A DNA stretch of 14,082 nucleotides from positions 1 through 14,082 of the forward strand of contig JADZET010000040.1 of NCBI GenBank assembly GCA_020850375.1. Direction: 5' to 3'. This DNA is from Phycisphaeraceae bacterium. Lineage in GTDB: Bacteria; Planctomycetota; Phycisphaerae; Phycisphaerales; Phycisphaeraceae. The translations under genes were made by a program, and so were the position numbers. The notes beneath the pieces are model-generated. The model saw nothing but the letters and a program-made list of their open reading frames with translations. It made no database searches and was not told the DNA's origin. Below, piece after piece: positions 8,154-14,082 of the stretch. The stretch's first letter is position 1. Every line of letters starts with the position of its first letter.

Positions 8154-8942
8154 TCACCCCCGCAACGTCTCATCACCCGGCACGGGCACGCCGATCGACG
8201 CCACGTAAAGATCCCCCAGCACCGCCCGCGCCGCCGGCTGCGCAAAACTCCTCTTGCACGCGGCAAACGTCACCGTCACCCCGGCGGTGATCGTCGTCTG
8301 CCCCGCGCCGCCCGCCGTGTTCGCCTCCAGCCCCGAAGGGATGTCCACGCTCAGCACACGTGCCCCTCGCTCCGCGGCGTGATCATTGACCTCCCGGATG
8401 ATCTCATCGAACGGCGCCCTTACGTTCCCGGTGAATCCCGTGCCCAGCAGGGCGTCGACGATCAGGTCCGCCTCGCTCAACCTCTGGCGGAGCAGCGACC
8501 CGTCGATCCTCCCCGGGGCAGTCATGCCACCGCAGAGCACGTCGCACATCCCGCCCATCGCCTCGAACACGCGCAGGTTCGTCCCGGCATCCGGGCTCAG
8601 CGCATCGGCCGGTCTGGTCAGCAGCACGCGCACCTCCACGCCCTGCAATTTCAGGAACCGCGCGATGACCAGCCCATCGCCCCCATTGTTCCCCGGCCCG
8701 CAGAGGATCAACGCCTCACCCTGTCCCGCCCGTGAGCAACGCCCAAGCTCAGCCATCGCCACCTCAGCCGCCCCCCGACCGGCGTTCTCCATCAGCACCA
8801 GCCCCGACGCCCCCAGCGTCCGCATCGCCCACTGATCCACCTGCCGGCATTGCTCACGCGTCAGCAGCCGTTCACCCGCCAGCTCGGTCACGCGCCGGAC
8901 CATCGGGCTCAGCCGCTCGGTAGGGGGCTCTTGTCTCGCCAT
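8154..8942 (-). CDS. nnrE: NAD(P)H-hydrate epimerase (YjeF N-terminal domain only)
   Basis: NnrE interconverts the S and R forms of hydrated NAD(P)H so that a partner dehydratase can repair the damaged cofactor. The 262-residue protein shows LMENAG (50-55), the nucleotide-binding loop CGPGNNGGDG (81-90), DALLGTG (163-169), VDIPSGL (199-205) and VTVTFAACKRSF (222-233). It is the epimerase domain alone; the C-terminal kinase-like dehydratase (NnrD) that is fused in E. coli YjeF is absent here and must be encoded elsewhere if present. The ATG at 8940-8942 has AAGGA 6 nt upstream, one of the clearer SDs in the window. The first 20 or so residues are extra compared with the domain. The gene is divergent from the acyltransferase gene and convergent with the HEAT-repeat gene. 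Confidence 0.93.
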   Translation of the reverse strand: MARQEPPTERLSPMVRRVTELAGERLLTREQCRQVDQWAMRTLGASGLVLMENAGRGAAEVAMAELGRCSRAGQGEALILCGPGNNGGDGLVIARFLKLQGVEVRVLLTRPADALSPDAGTNLRVFEAMGGMCDVLCGGMTAPGRIDGSLLRQRLSEADLIVDALLGTGFTGNVRAPFDEIIREVNDHAAERGARVLSVDIPSGLEANTAGGAGQTTITAGVTVTFAACKRSFAQPAARAVLGDLYVASIGVPVPGDETLRG

Positions 8943-9074
8943 GGCTCATCCTTCACCCTGGGCCAACCGTCGATCCTTAGGCCTGACCGGGCCCATTGTC
9001 CGATGAATGACCAGGGGCGTCACCCCGCCAGTTCACCGGGCCGCGCCCCAGGTCAAATCCCAGAGCCTCAGATC

Positions 9075-9764
9075 ATGCCCAAAACGACCTCCGCCCGCGG
9101 CACTCCCGCCTCCTCCGCCCCCGATCGTCCGCACGCCGGCCGCCTGATCATCTACGGCGCCGGCGGTCACGGCCTGGTCGTCGCCGAGGCCGCCGCGGCC
9201 GCGGGCTGGAGCGTCCTGTGCTTTGTCGACGACCGCTACCCCGCCCAGCCCGTGGCTGGTTGGCACGTCCAGCCCCGCACCATGCTCAAGGACGCCGACG
9301 CCGCCGTCCACGTCGCCATTGGCCACAACGCCGCCCGCCAACGCGTCACCGAGGAGCTCACCCGCTCGGGAATGACCCTGGCGACGGTGGTGCACCCCAC
9401 CGCCTGGGTCAGCCCCTCGACCCAGATCAGCCCAGGCGTCTACATCGGCCCCCACGCCGTCGTCAACGGCCTGACCGCGATCGGCCCCGGCGCCATCATC
9501 AACAGCGCCGCCGTGGTCGAGCACCACGTCCGCATCGGCGCCTTCGCCCACGTCGGCCCCCGCGCCGTCCTGGCCGGCCGCGCCGTCGTCGGCGACGGGG
9601 CCATGCTCGGCGCGGGCGCCATCCTCCTCCCCCAGGCCAAGGCCGGCGACCAAGCCATCATCGGCGCCGGCGCCGTCGTCCTGCACGAAGCCCCCCCCGG
9701 CCAGACCGTCGCCGGTGTCCCTTCCAAGGCCATCCGGCCAACCCCCTCGCCCGGGTCCCCCTAG
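9075..9764 (+). CDS. NeuD/PglD-like sugar O- or N-acyltransferase (left-handed beta-helix)
   Basis: The 229-residue protein has the two parts of the NeuD/PglD family. The N-terminal Rossmann-like part has GRLIIYGAGGHG (GAGGHG at 28-33) and FVDD. The C-terminal part is a run of hexapeptide repeats from VHPTAWVSP onward that forms a left-handed beta-helix. The expected catalytic His is His150 in VEHHVRIGAF, after Glu149. It ends VAGVPSKAIRP, the usual family ending. Such enzymes use acetyl-CoA to acylate amino- or sialic-acid-type sugars for surface glycans. No aminotransferase or glycosyltransferase lies nearby, so the substrate is unknown. The frame is open from 8850 and an ATG at 9003 would add 24 Pro/Gly-rich residues; I chose 9075 because it is closest to the conserved fold. 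It has an 8-C tract at 9691-9698. Confidence 0.88.
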   Translation: MPKTTSARGTPASSAPDRPHAGRLIIYGAGGHGLVVAEAAAAAGWSVLCFVDDRYPAQPVAGWHVQPRTMLKDADAAVHVAIGHNAARQRVTEELTRSGMTLATVVHPTAWVSPSTQISPGVYIGPHAVVNGLTAIGPGAIINSAAVVEHHVRIGAFAHVGPRAVLAGRAVVGDGAMLGAGAILLPQAKAGDQAIIGAGAVVLHEAPPGQTVAGVPSKAIRPTPSPGSP

Positions 9765-9774
9765 CCTCAGACCA

Positions 9775-10641
9775 TCAGTCATTGACTTCCCAAAGCCGCC
9801 CCCACGCCGGCCGCCGCCCAAGCCGGTCCACCATCTCCGCGAACGCATCCCGCGACTGGCGTAGATGGGCGTAGACGTCCCCCCCGACCGAGTACCCCTG
9901 AAGATCAATCCACCCGTCATACCCCGCGTCGCTCAGGCACGTCAGCAGCGCCAGGTTGTCCAGGTCCCCCTGACCCAGCGGCTCAATCGTCGGCCGACCA
10001 CCCTTCTCCGCCGAGCGCGTCGACCCGCACAGATTCGCCCCCTTGATCCCCCCCCGCGTCGATCGCGCCACGCTCAACTGCTCCCGCAGCCGTCGGAGCC
10101 TGGCCTCCTCCTTGTAGTACCAGTGAAACCCGCAGAACACGCACCCCAGCCGCGGATGGTTCAGTCGCTCGACCAGCCGCAACCCATCCCCGAAACGCTC
10201 GAGCCAATCATTGCAGTGCGGATAAAGCCCCAGCGTCAGATCGCGTCGCTCAGCAATCTCCAGCAATTGCTCAAGCACCTTCACTGCCGCGTCGTCCCCA
10301 CGCGGATCGGAGATGGGCACGGACCCGTCACGGACGCTCAGCGCGATCTCGACGTGCCGCGTCGCTTCAAGCTCGTTGAGGATCTGGATCGTCCTCTGCG
10401 GTCTCATGTCCTCCCGCGTGCCGGAAAGGTCGACGAACAGGCTCACCCCCACGACCTCCACCCCCGTGCACCGCGACTCCGCCGCCAGGTCCGCCATGCA
10501 CGCATGCTCAAACGCCGTGTAGCAGGCATGGTGATACCCCCGGATCCCCAGCTCCGCGAGCATCTCCATCCGTGCCGGCAGCCCATACGTCCCGATCGGC
10601 GTCTTGAACGCCGTGCCCATCACCGACAGTTCAAGGCTCAT
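9775..10641 (-). CDS. Sugar phosphate isomerase/epimerase-like TIM-barrel protein
   Basis: This 288-residue protein belongs to the xylose isomerase-like TIM-barrel (AP endonuclease 2) superfamily. Visible landmarks are LGIRGYHHACYT (31-42), LGLYPHCNDWLE (137-148), GFHWYYKEE (171-179), IEPLGQGDLDN (219-229) and GYDGWIDLQGYSVGGD (240-255). The LYPH, HW and LQ-GY-GGD signatures match a subfamily I recall from planctomycetes. Several usual metal ligands of the superfamily look changed: Tyr140 where Glu is common in L-E-x-H, Cys170 near the usual Asp/Asn, and Gln248 where the final Glu is common. The substrate is unknown and activity cannot be assumed. No signal peptide is seen. The ATG at 10639-10641 has a good SD, AGGGAG, at 10649-10654. 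An 8-C tract lies at 10048-10055. It converges with the acyltransferase gene with a 10-nt gap and diverges from the PLP gene. Confidence 0.85.
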   Translation of the reverse strand: MSLELSVMGTAFKTPIGTYGLPARMEMLAELGIRGYHHACYTAFEHACMADLAAESRCTGVEVVGVSLFVDLSGTREDMRPQRTIQILNELEATRHVEIALSVRDGSVPISDPRGDDAAVKVLEQLLEIAERRDLTLGLYPHCNDWLERFGDGLRLVERLNHPRLGCVFCGFHWYYKEEARLRRLREQLSVARSTRGGIKGANLCGSTRSAEKGGRPTIEPLGQGDLDNLALLTCLSDAGYDGWIDLQGYSVGGDVYAHLRQSRDAFAEMVDRLGRRPAWGRLWEVND

Positions 10642-10691
10642 GGTGATTCTCCCTGTGGCCCGCTATCTGATCGCGGCGAAAACCCAGCCTA

Positions 10692-10733
10692 ATCGTAACC
10701 CACGGCCGAGGTGACGGTCAGGTCGGTTATATT
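10692..10733. promoter_or_regulatory. Divergent promoter region of the TIM-barrel and PLP-enzyme genes
   Basis: On the plus strand a -10-like TATATT lies at 10728-10733 without a convincing -35; transcription would start near 10740, just ahead of the leader hairpin of the PLP gene. On the minus strand CTGACC (10716-10721), an 18-nt spacer and TACGAT (10692-10697) form a weak promoter candidate for the TIM-barrel gene. The two overlap, so they may compete. Both are low-grade matches. Confidence 0.3.
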
Positions 10734-10744
10734 TGGCAGCCTTG

Positions 10745-10785
10745 GCGGCCCGGTTCCGACCCCGATGTGAAAGTCGGACGGCCGC
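10745..10785 (+). promoter_or_regulatory. Nested stem-loop in the leader of the PLP-enzyme gene
   Basis: An outer stem GCGGCC (10745-10750) with GGCCGC (10780-10785) encloses an inner stem CCGAC (10756-10760) with GTCGG (10773-10777). The internal loop is 5 and 2 nt, and the apical loop is 12 nt. The structure ends 3 nt before the SD AGGAG (10789-10793), which lies 7 nt before the ATG. It does not match a riboswitch I recognise; it could be a 5' stabilising or translation-control hairpin. Confidence 0.5.
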
Positions 10786-10800
10786 TTCAGGAGCCAGGAC

Positions 10801-12270
10801 ATGCTTGACCTGTCCATCAACCCCGAGGCCCTCGACCACGCCGTCGCCCGCGCCAAAGAGCGCGGCATCATCCTCCCCACCTTCGCCCAGATGGCCGACC
10901 CCTCGCGCATCCCCGAATCCATCCGCGCCCGCCTGGCCAACGTCGGCCTGTGGGACATCGACCCCGCCAACCTCTTCCGCATCACCTGGCAAAACGCCCC
11001 TCAACCCCATGGCGGCGGCTACGGCCAGGTCAACGCCCTCGAGTTCCCCTCCTCGCTCACCGGCACCCCCGCCCGGATCATCGCCCTCGTCGGCAAGTGG
11101 TTCCCCACCGGCGCTCACAAGGTCGGCGCCACCGCCGGATGCCTCCTGCCCGCCATGGTCACCGGCCAGTTCGACCCCACACGCCAGTTCGCCGCCTGGC
11201 CCTCCACCGGCAACTTCTGCCGCGGCGGAGCCTACAACGCCACCCTCCTGGGCTGCCGCTCGATCGCCATCCTCCCCCAGGGCATGAGCCGCGAACGCTT
11301 CGAATGGCTCAGCAAGCTCGACACCGAGGTCATCGCCACCCCCGGCAGCGAGAGCAACGTCAAGGAGATCTTCGACAAGTGCTGGGAGCTGCGCTCCACC
11401 CGCCCCGACGTCGTGATCTTCAACCAGTTCGAGCAGATGGGCAATTACCTCTGGCACTACCACGTCACCGGCCGCGCCATGCGCCAAGTCCTCGAACGCC
11501 GTCTCGGCCCCCAAGACACCTTCCGCGGCATCGCCGTCACCACCGGCTCCGCCGGCACCCTCGCCAGCGGCGACTACCTCAAAACCCTCTTCCCCACCGC
11601 CAAGATCGCCGCCAGCGAAGCCCTCCAATGCCCCACCCTCCTCAAAGCCGGCTTCGGCGAGCACCGCATCGAGGGCATCGGCGACAAGCACGTCCCCTGG
11701 ATTCACAACGTCCGCAACACCGACCTGGTCATGGCCATCGACGACGACGCCGCCATCGCCCTCGTCCGCCTCTTCAACGAAGAGGCCGGCCGAGCCTACC
11801 TCGTCCAGCGCGGCGTCCCGGAAGCGACCGTCGATCAGCTCAGCCTCCTGGGCATCTCCGGCATCGCCAACCTCCTCTCATCGATCAAGCTCGCCAAGTG
11901 GTACGAGATGGACGACCACGACGTCGTCCTGACCGTCCTGACCGACTCGATGGACCTCTACCACAGCCGCGTCGCCGAGCTCCGCCAGAAGCACGGCCCC
12001 TACGACGAACTCGACGCCGCCGCCGACTTCCACCGCCACCTCCTCGGCTGCGACACCGCCCACGTCCGCGAGCTCGATCACCCCGCCAAGCAGGCCATCC
12101 ACAACCTCAAGTACTACACCTGGGTCGAGCAGCAGGCCCGCACCTCCGACGAACTCCGCGCCCAGTGGCACGACCGCGACCACTGGACCGCCACAGCGAA
12201 ACAAGTCGACGAGATCGACAGCCTGATCGAACAGTTCAACCGTCGAACAGGCCTGGCCGGGAATTCTTGA
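10801..12270 (+). CDS. Fold-type II PLP-dependent enzyme (cysteine synthase/TrpB-like), substrate unknown
   Basis: The 489-residue protein has the layout of beta-family PLP enzymes such as cysteine synthase, threonine synthase and TrpB. The PLP lysine is most likely Lys107 in WFPTGAHKVGATAG (100-113), whose GAHK resembles TrpB. The substrate/asparagine loop is PSTGNFCRGGAYNA (134-147), and the glycine-rich phosphate loop is TTGSAGTLASGDYLK (247-261). EGIGDKHVPWIHN (291-303) fits the region after it. About 100 residues beyond the core form a charged, aromatic C-terminal extension (from about 385). The protein is longer than cysteine synthase (about 310 aa) and lacks typical TrpB partner context; no trpA, cysE or similar gene is near. 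A beta-elimination, beta-replacement or ammonia-lyase reaction is expected but the substrate is unassigned. The start is secure: ATG with AGGAG 7 nt upstream (10789-10793). Confidence 0.85.
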   Translation: MLDLSINPEALDHAVARAKERGIILPTFAQMADPSRIPESIRARLANVGLWDIDPANLFRITWQNAPQPHGGGYGQVNALEFPSSLTGTPARIIALVGKWFPTGAHKVGATAGCLLPAMVTGQFDPTRQFAAWPSTGNFCRGGAYNATLLGCRSIAILPQGMSRERFEWLSKLDTEVIATPGSESNVKEIFDKCWELRSTRPDVVIFNQFEQMGNYLWHYHVTGRAMRQVLERRLGPQDTFRGIAVTTGSAGTLASGDYLKTLFPTAKIAASEALQCPTLLKAGFGEHRIEGIGDKHVPWIHNVRNTDLVMAIDDDAAIALVRLFNEEAGRAYLVQRGVPEATVDQLSLLGISGIANLLSSIKLAKWYEMDDHDVVLTVLTDSMDLYHSRVAELRQKHGPYDELDAAADFHRHLLGCDTAHVRELDHPAKQAIHNLKYYTWVEQQARTSDELRAQWHDRDHWTATAKQVDEIDSLIEQFNRRTGLAGNS

Positions 12271-12283
12271 TCGGCCCAAGGAC

Positions 12284-12311
12284 GCGTCAAGCCATGCTAG
12301 CAGTGTGACGC
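12284..12311. terminator. Inverted repeat between two convergent genes, possible two-way terminator
   Basis: GCGTCA (12284-12289) and TGACGC (12306-12311) form a 6-bp stem around 16 nt that itself holds the palindrome TGCTAGCA. It sits between the convergent PLP-enzyme and PEP-CTERM genes. There is no T-tract on either strand, so a terminator role rests mainly on position. Confidence 0.3.
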
Positions 12312-12348
12312 ATGACAACCGCCCGCCTACCCGTTGCTGACACCGTGT

Positions 12349-13050
12349 TCAGACCCTCCGCCTCACGAGCACCAGTGCCCCCGCCAGCGACATCAGCCCG
12401 ACCGTCGCCGGTTCCGGCGTCACAACGATCGTGGCGTCGGCCAGCGTGCTGGCGATGCCGGGCCCGAGCGTGGTATCGACCGCTGCATCGCCCCACCCTA
12501 GATTTGTCAGCGGCCCGCCGTACGGGGCGCGATACGTGATGCCGCCGCCCTGGTTCGACGTGATGAAGACATTGGTCGTTCCCGGCGCCAGCCCTTCCAC
12601 GGTGAACTCAGCGACATTCCAGAGCCCGAGAATTGCCTCGGGTATTTGTACGTAACCTTCGTGCCACCCCGGGTTGCTACCGGGCAGACCTAAGTATGGC
12701 ACCGCCCCATCAAGATCGAAGCCCGTGGCCAGGTTGCCCGCGGTCGGCCATGCGGACTGGGGGTTCCAAGGGAAATGATCTACCTGCACCTGATTCGCTA
12801 CGGCGATGCCCGGGGTAGAGCTGAGAATGTCAATTCCCATCCCCTGGATGTACTCGTTGTAGCCTACATAGGCCCAGAGATAGAGATGGGCGGTCTCCCC
12901 CGGCGCAAGCGTGACCGTGGGGTTGATCTGCGACGGCGGGTTGAACATGTCGTACCAACTATGCGTCGACAGAAAGACCACGGCGGCGCTCGTCCGTGAC
13001 GCCAGACAAACAACCAGCAAGGCGATGGCTGCAAGACGTGTCGATTTCAT
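12349..13050 (-). CDS. PEP-CTERM sorting domain protein
   Basis: The 233-residue protein has a signal peptide (MKSTRLAAIALLVVCLASRTSA, probably cut near residues 22-23) and a C-terminal PEP-CTERM tail, TPEPATVGLMSLAGALVLVRRRV (211-233): the PEP motif, a hydrophobic helix and a basic end. Such proteins are exported and processed by an exosortase at the cell envelope, usually in bacteria that make extracellular polysaccharide. The middle (about 45-115) is rich in beta-type residues, with APGETAHLYLWAYVGYNEYIQGMGIDI resembling cohesin-like PEP-CTERM proteins. The true function is unknown. The start is decided by a strong SD, AGGAGG (plus 13060-13065), 9 nt before the ATG at 13048-13050; the longer frame to 13125 would run over the promoter and is rejected. 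The gene is lower in GC than its neighbours. No exosortase gene is in the window. Confidence 0.9.
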   Translation of the reverse strand: MKSTRLAAIALLVVCLASRTSAAVVFLSTHSWYDMFNPPSQINPTVTLAPGETAHLYLWAYVGYNEYIQGMGIDILSSTPGIAVANQVQVDHFPWNPQSAWPTAGNLATGFDLDGAVPYLGLPGSNPGWHEGYVQIPEAILGLWNVAEFTVEGLAPGTTNVFITSNQGGGITYRAPYGGPLTNLGWGDAAVDTTLGPGIASTLADATIVVTPEPATVGLMSLAGALVLVRRRV

Positions 13051-13065
13051 ATTTGTCTTCCTCCT

Positions 13066-13090
13066 GTCTGCCGCATGCACCGCAGCAGAC
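13066..13090 (-). promoter_or_regulatory. Stem-loop at the predicted 5' end of the PEP-CTERM mRNA
   Basis: On the minus strand GTCTGC and GCAGAC pair (6 bp), and the pairing extends by four more pairs, two of them G-U wobbles, around a 5-nt loop. The stem ends directly against the SD AGGAGG, and its 5' end coincides with the transcription start expected from the promoter (about 13090). The extra pairs form better on the sense RNA than on the other strand, supporting an RNA role. Confidence 0.5.
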
Positions 13091-13096
13091 AACAAG

Positions 13097-13125
13097 AGTA
13101 TGGCAGACAAAAGTAGATTGATCAA
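13097..13125 (-). promoter_or_regulatory. Predicted sigma70-type promoter of the PEP-CTERM gene
   Basis: On the minus strand TTGATC (13120-13125) and CATACT (13097-13102) are exactly 17 nt apart, in AT-richer sequence. Each hexamer matches the consensus at 4 of 6 positions. The direct repeat TTGTCTGC, one copy in the spacer and one just after the -10, may be chance or a regulator site. Confidence 0.5.
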
Positions 13126-13244
13126 TGGGTTTTAGCTGTTGATGGACTAAGGAAATGTCTGTAGGCCACCCGCCATCAAATGCCCGTTGGAGGACGGTGT
13201 AATGCCCGCGTGATCATCCCCAGCCGCCAGGCGATCCTGCCCAA

Positions 13245-13925
13245 TCACAGCACCCCATACCTGTCATACACCTCGCGAAGCGTCTTGCCCGCCAGCAGGT
13301 CCTGCCGCGACGCCGTCTCCTTCCCCGCCTTCTCTTTTGCCAGCCGCAGCACCTCATCCTCCACCGCCCGGGGGATCACCACGATCCCGTCGAAGTCCGC
13401 AAAGACGATCTCCCCCGGCTGCACCAGCACCTCCCCGCACCGCACCGGCACGTCATACGCGATCACCCGCCCGCGCCCCAGCGAGTCCAGCGGCCGGATC
13501 CCCGTGTAATACACCGGGAAGCCCAGCTCAATGATCCGCAGGCAGTCCCGGATCTGGCTGTCGCACACACATCCCGCCGCCCCGTTCCGCCGGGCGATCG
13601 TGCTGAGCAATTCCCCCCACGGCGCGTTCGTCCCGCCGTAGTCCGTCGAGTGCACCGCCACGTCCCCGGGCTTGAGCGAATCCACCGCATCGATCTCGCA
13701 GCCGTACGGATCGTCCTCGACGACGTAGTCCGTCTCCATCCACCGAAACGTCTTGGCCCGCCCCACAAATCCGCACTTCCGCGGGTCCGGCAGCAGGGGC
13801 CGCAGCCGCTGGTGCATCGCCTGCGCCCGATACCCCAGCCCGTCGAGGATGTCGCACACTGCCGGCACATACAGATGCTCTTTGATAAAGGCGAATCGTT
13901 CGTCGTCGTTCTTGAACACGCTCAT
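13245..13925 (-). CDS. RraA-like / HMG-CHA aldolase family protein
   Basis: The 226-residue protein belongs to the RraA fold family, which includes 4-hydroxy-4-methyl-2-oxoglutarate (and 4-carboxy-4-hydroxy-2-oxoadipate) aldolases and the RNase E inhibitor RraA. Landmarks are YVPAVCDILDGLG (19-31), LKPGDVAV (84-91), WGELLSTIARRNGAAG (103-118), CDSQIRDCLRIIELGFPVY (121-139), and GEIVFADFDGIVVIP (171-185). The RD pair is at 126-127, but position 130 is Arg where aldolases normally have Glu/Asp (R-D-x-x-E/D), so the aldol function is uncertain. The start is either the ATG at 13923-13925, whose upstream AGGAG is only 1 nt away, or a GTG at 13932-13934 overlapping the stop of the upstream amidohydrolase (GTGA), adding 3 residues. 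Coupled translation of the pair is likely. The upstream amidohydrolase suggests breakdown of an oxo- or aromatic acid, by analogy with LigJ/LigK. Confidence 0.87.
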   Translation of the reverse strand: MSVFKNDDERFAFIKEHLYVPAVCDILDGLGYRAQAMHQRLRPLLPDPRKCGFVGRAKTFRWMETDYVVEDDPYGCEIDAVDSLKPGDVAVHSTDYGGTNAPWGELLSTIARRNGAAGCVCDSQIRDCLRIIELGFPVYYTGIRPLDSLGRGRVIAYDVPVRCGEVLVQPGEIVFADFDGIVVIPRAVEDEVLRLAKEKAGKETASRQDLLAGKTLREVYDRYGVL

Positions 13926-13930
13926 GCTCC

Positions 13931-14082
13931 TCACGCCAGACCCAGCAGCGTCAAGCTGTCGCGGTGGATCATCGCGTCGATTTGCTGTGTGTTAAGCCTC
14001 GGCAGCCCCGTCCCCTCGACCATGGCATTGAGCCTGCCTAACCCCTCGATGCTCGCATTGACCGTCGTGAACGGGTAGTCGC
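13931..14082 (-). CDS. Amidohydrolase-like protein, C-terminal fragment cut by the window edge
   Basis: Reading the minus strand from the right edge gives an open frame of 49 sense codons that stops at TGA (13931-13933). It starts DYPFTTVNASIEGLGRL and ends QQIDAMIHRDSLTLLGLA. The end resembles the amidohydrolase (TIM-barrel hydrolase) C-terminus I-x-x-I-x-x-x-N-A-x-x-L-L-G-L, with the Asn-Ala replaced by Asp-Ser. The call rests on this short tail and on the next gene, so it is tentative. The stop codon overlaps a possible GTG start of the RraA-like gene, and the spacing to that gene's ATG is 5 nt, so the two form an operon. Confidence 0.5.
   Translation of the reverse strand, partial: DYPFTTVNASIEGLGRLNAMVEGTGLPRLNTQQIDAMIHRDSLTLLGLA

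Noticed and set aside
8850..9074. Upstream extension of the acyltransferase to 8850 or 9003
   Set aside because: The extension overlaps nnrE and its start region and encodes Pro/Arg/Ser-rich residues with no family similarity.
10663..11706. 347-aa minus-strand open frame opposite the PLP-enzyme gene
   Set aside because: The Gly/Ala/Glu/Val-rich composition is an antisense artefact and has no recognisable domain.
10950..12308. 452-aa open frame overlapping the PLP-enzyme gene
   Set aside because: The Arg/Pro/His-rich product is a frame shadow; the PLP motifs and the SD belong to the other frame.
13051..13125. N-terminal extension of the PEP-CTERM protein from 13125
   Set aside because: It would cover the predicted promoter, hairpin and strong SD of the ATG at 13050, and it would place a second signal-like segment before the real signal peptide.

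Overview
This is GC-rich bacterial chromosome with strongly C-biased third codon positions, ordinary housekeeping genes, and no sign of plasmid, phage, insertion sequence, CRISPR array or RNA gene. A planctomycete, perhaps of the Phycisphaerae, is the best guess. Four things point there: a protein with a C-terminal PEP-CTERM sorting tail; a TIM-barrel isomerase whose tail (LQGYSVGGD-like) I recall as common in planctomycetes; an exported HEAT-repeat protein with a D-P-x-x-W-x-x-W-W motif; and starts that often lack a Shine-Dalgarno (SD) sequence. The assignment is inference from recognised protein features, not from a marker gene.

Left part (1-5652), all on the minus strand: a TPR-repeat protein, serS (seryl-tRNA synthetase), folC (folylpolyglutamate/dihydrofolate synthase), ispF (MEP-pathway isoprenoid synthesis) and the N-terminal 87 codons of groEL, which runs off the left edge. 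Gaps of 59 to 344 nt, and a good sigma70-type promoter in front of folC, suggest several transcription units rather than one tight operon.

Middle part (5653-10641): an exported HEAT-repeat protein (plus) diverges from the TPR gene and converges, with a 3-nt gap, on nnrE (NAD(P)HX epimerase, minus). A NeuD/PglD-like acyltransferase (plus) diverges from nnrE and converges, with a 10-nt gap, on a sugar phosphate isomerase-like TIM-barrel gene (minus).

Right part (10642-14082): a 489-residue fold-type II PLP enzyme of unknown substrate (plus), a PEP-CTERM secreted protein (minus), and a catabolic-looking pair on the minus strand: an amidohydrolase C-terminus running off the right edge, then an RraA/HMG-aldolase-like gene. 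The last two touch or overlap at GTGAGGAGCATG and are probably translationally coupled.

I see no clear novel multi-gene system. The items most worth a second look are: an IspF whose whole sequence, including its C-terminal signature, looks plant-like; the unassigned PLP enzyme with a TrpB-like GAHK lysine and a structured leader; stem-loops set directly against the SD or start codon of several unrelated genes; a FolC with a histone-H1-like basic N-terminal tail; and RraA-like and TIM-barrel proteins with altered active-site residues.
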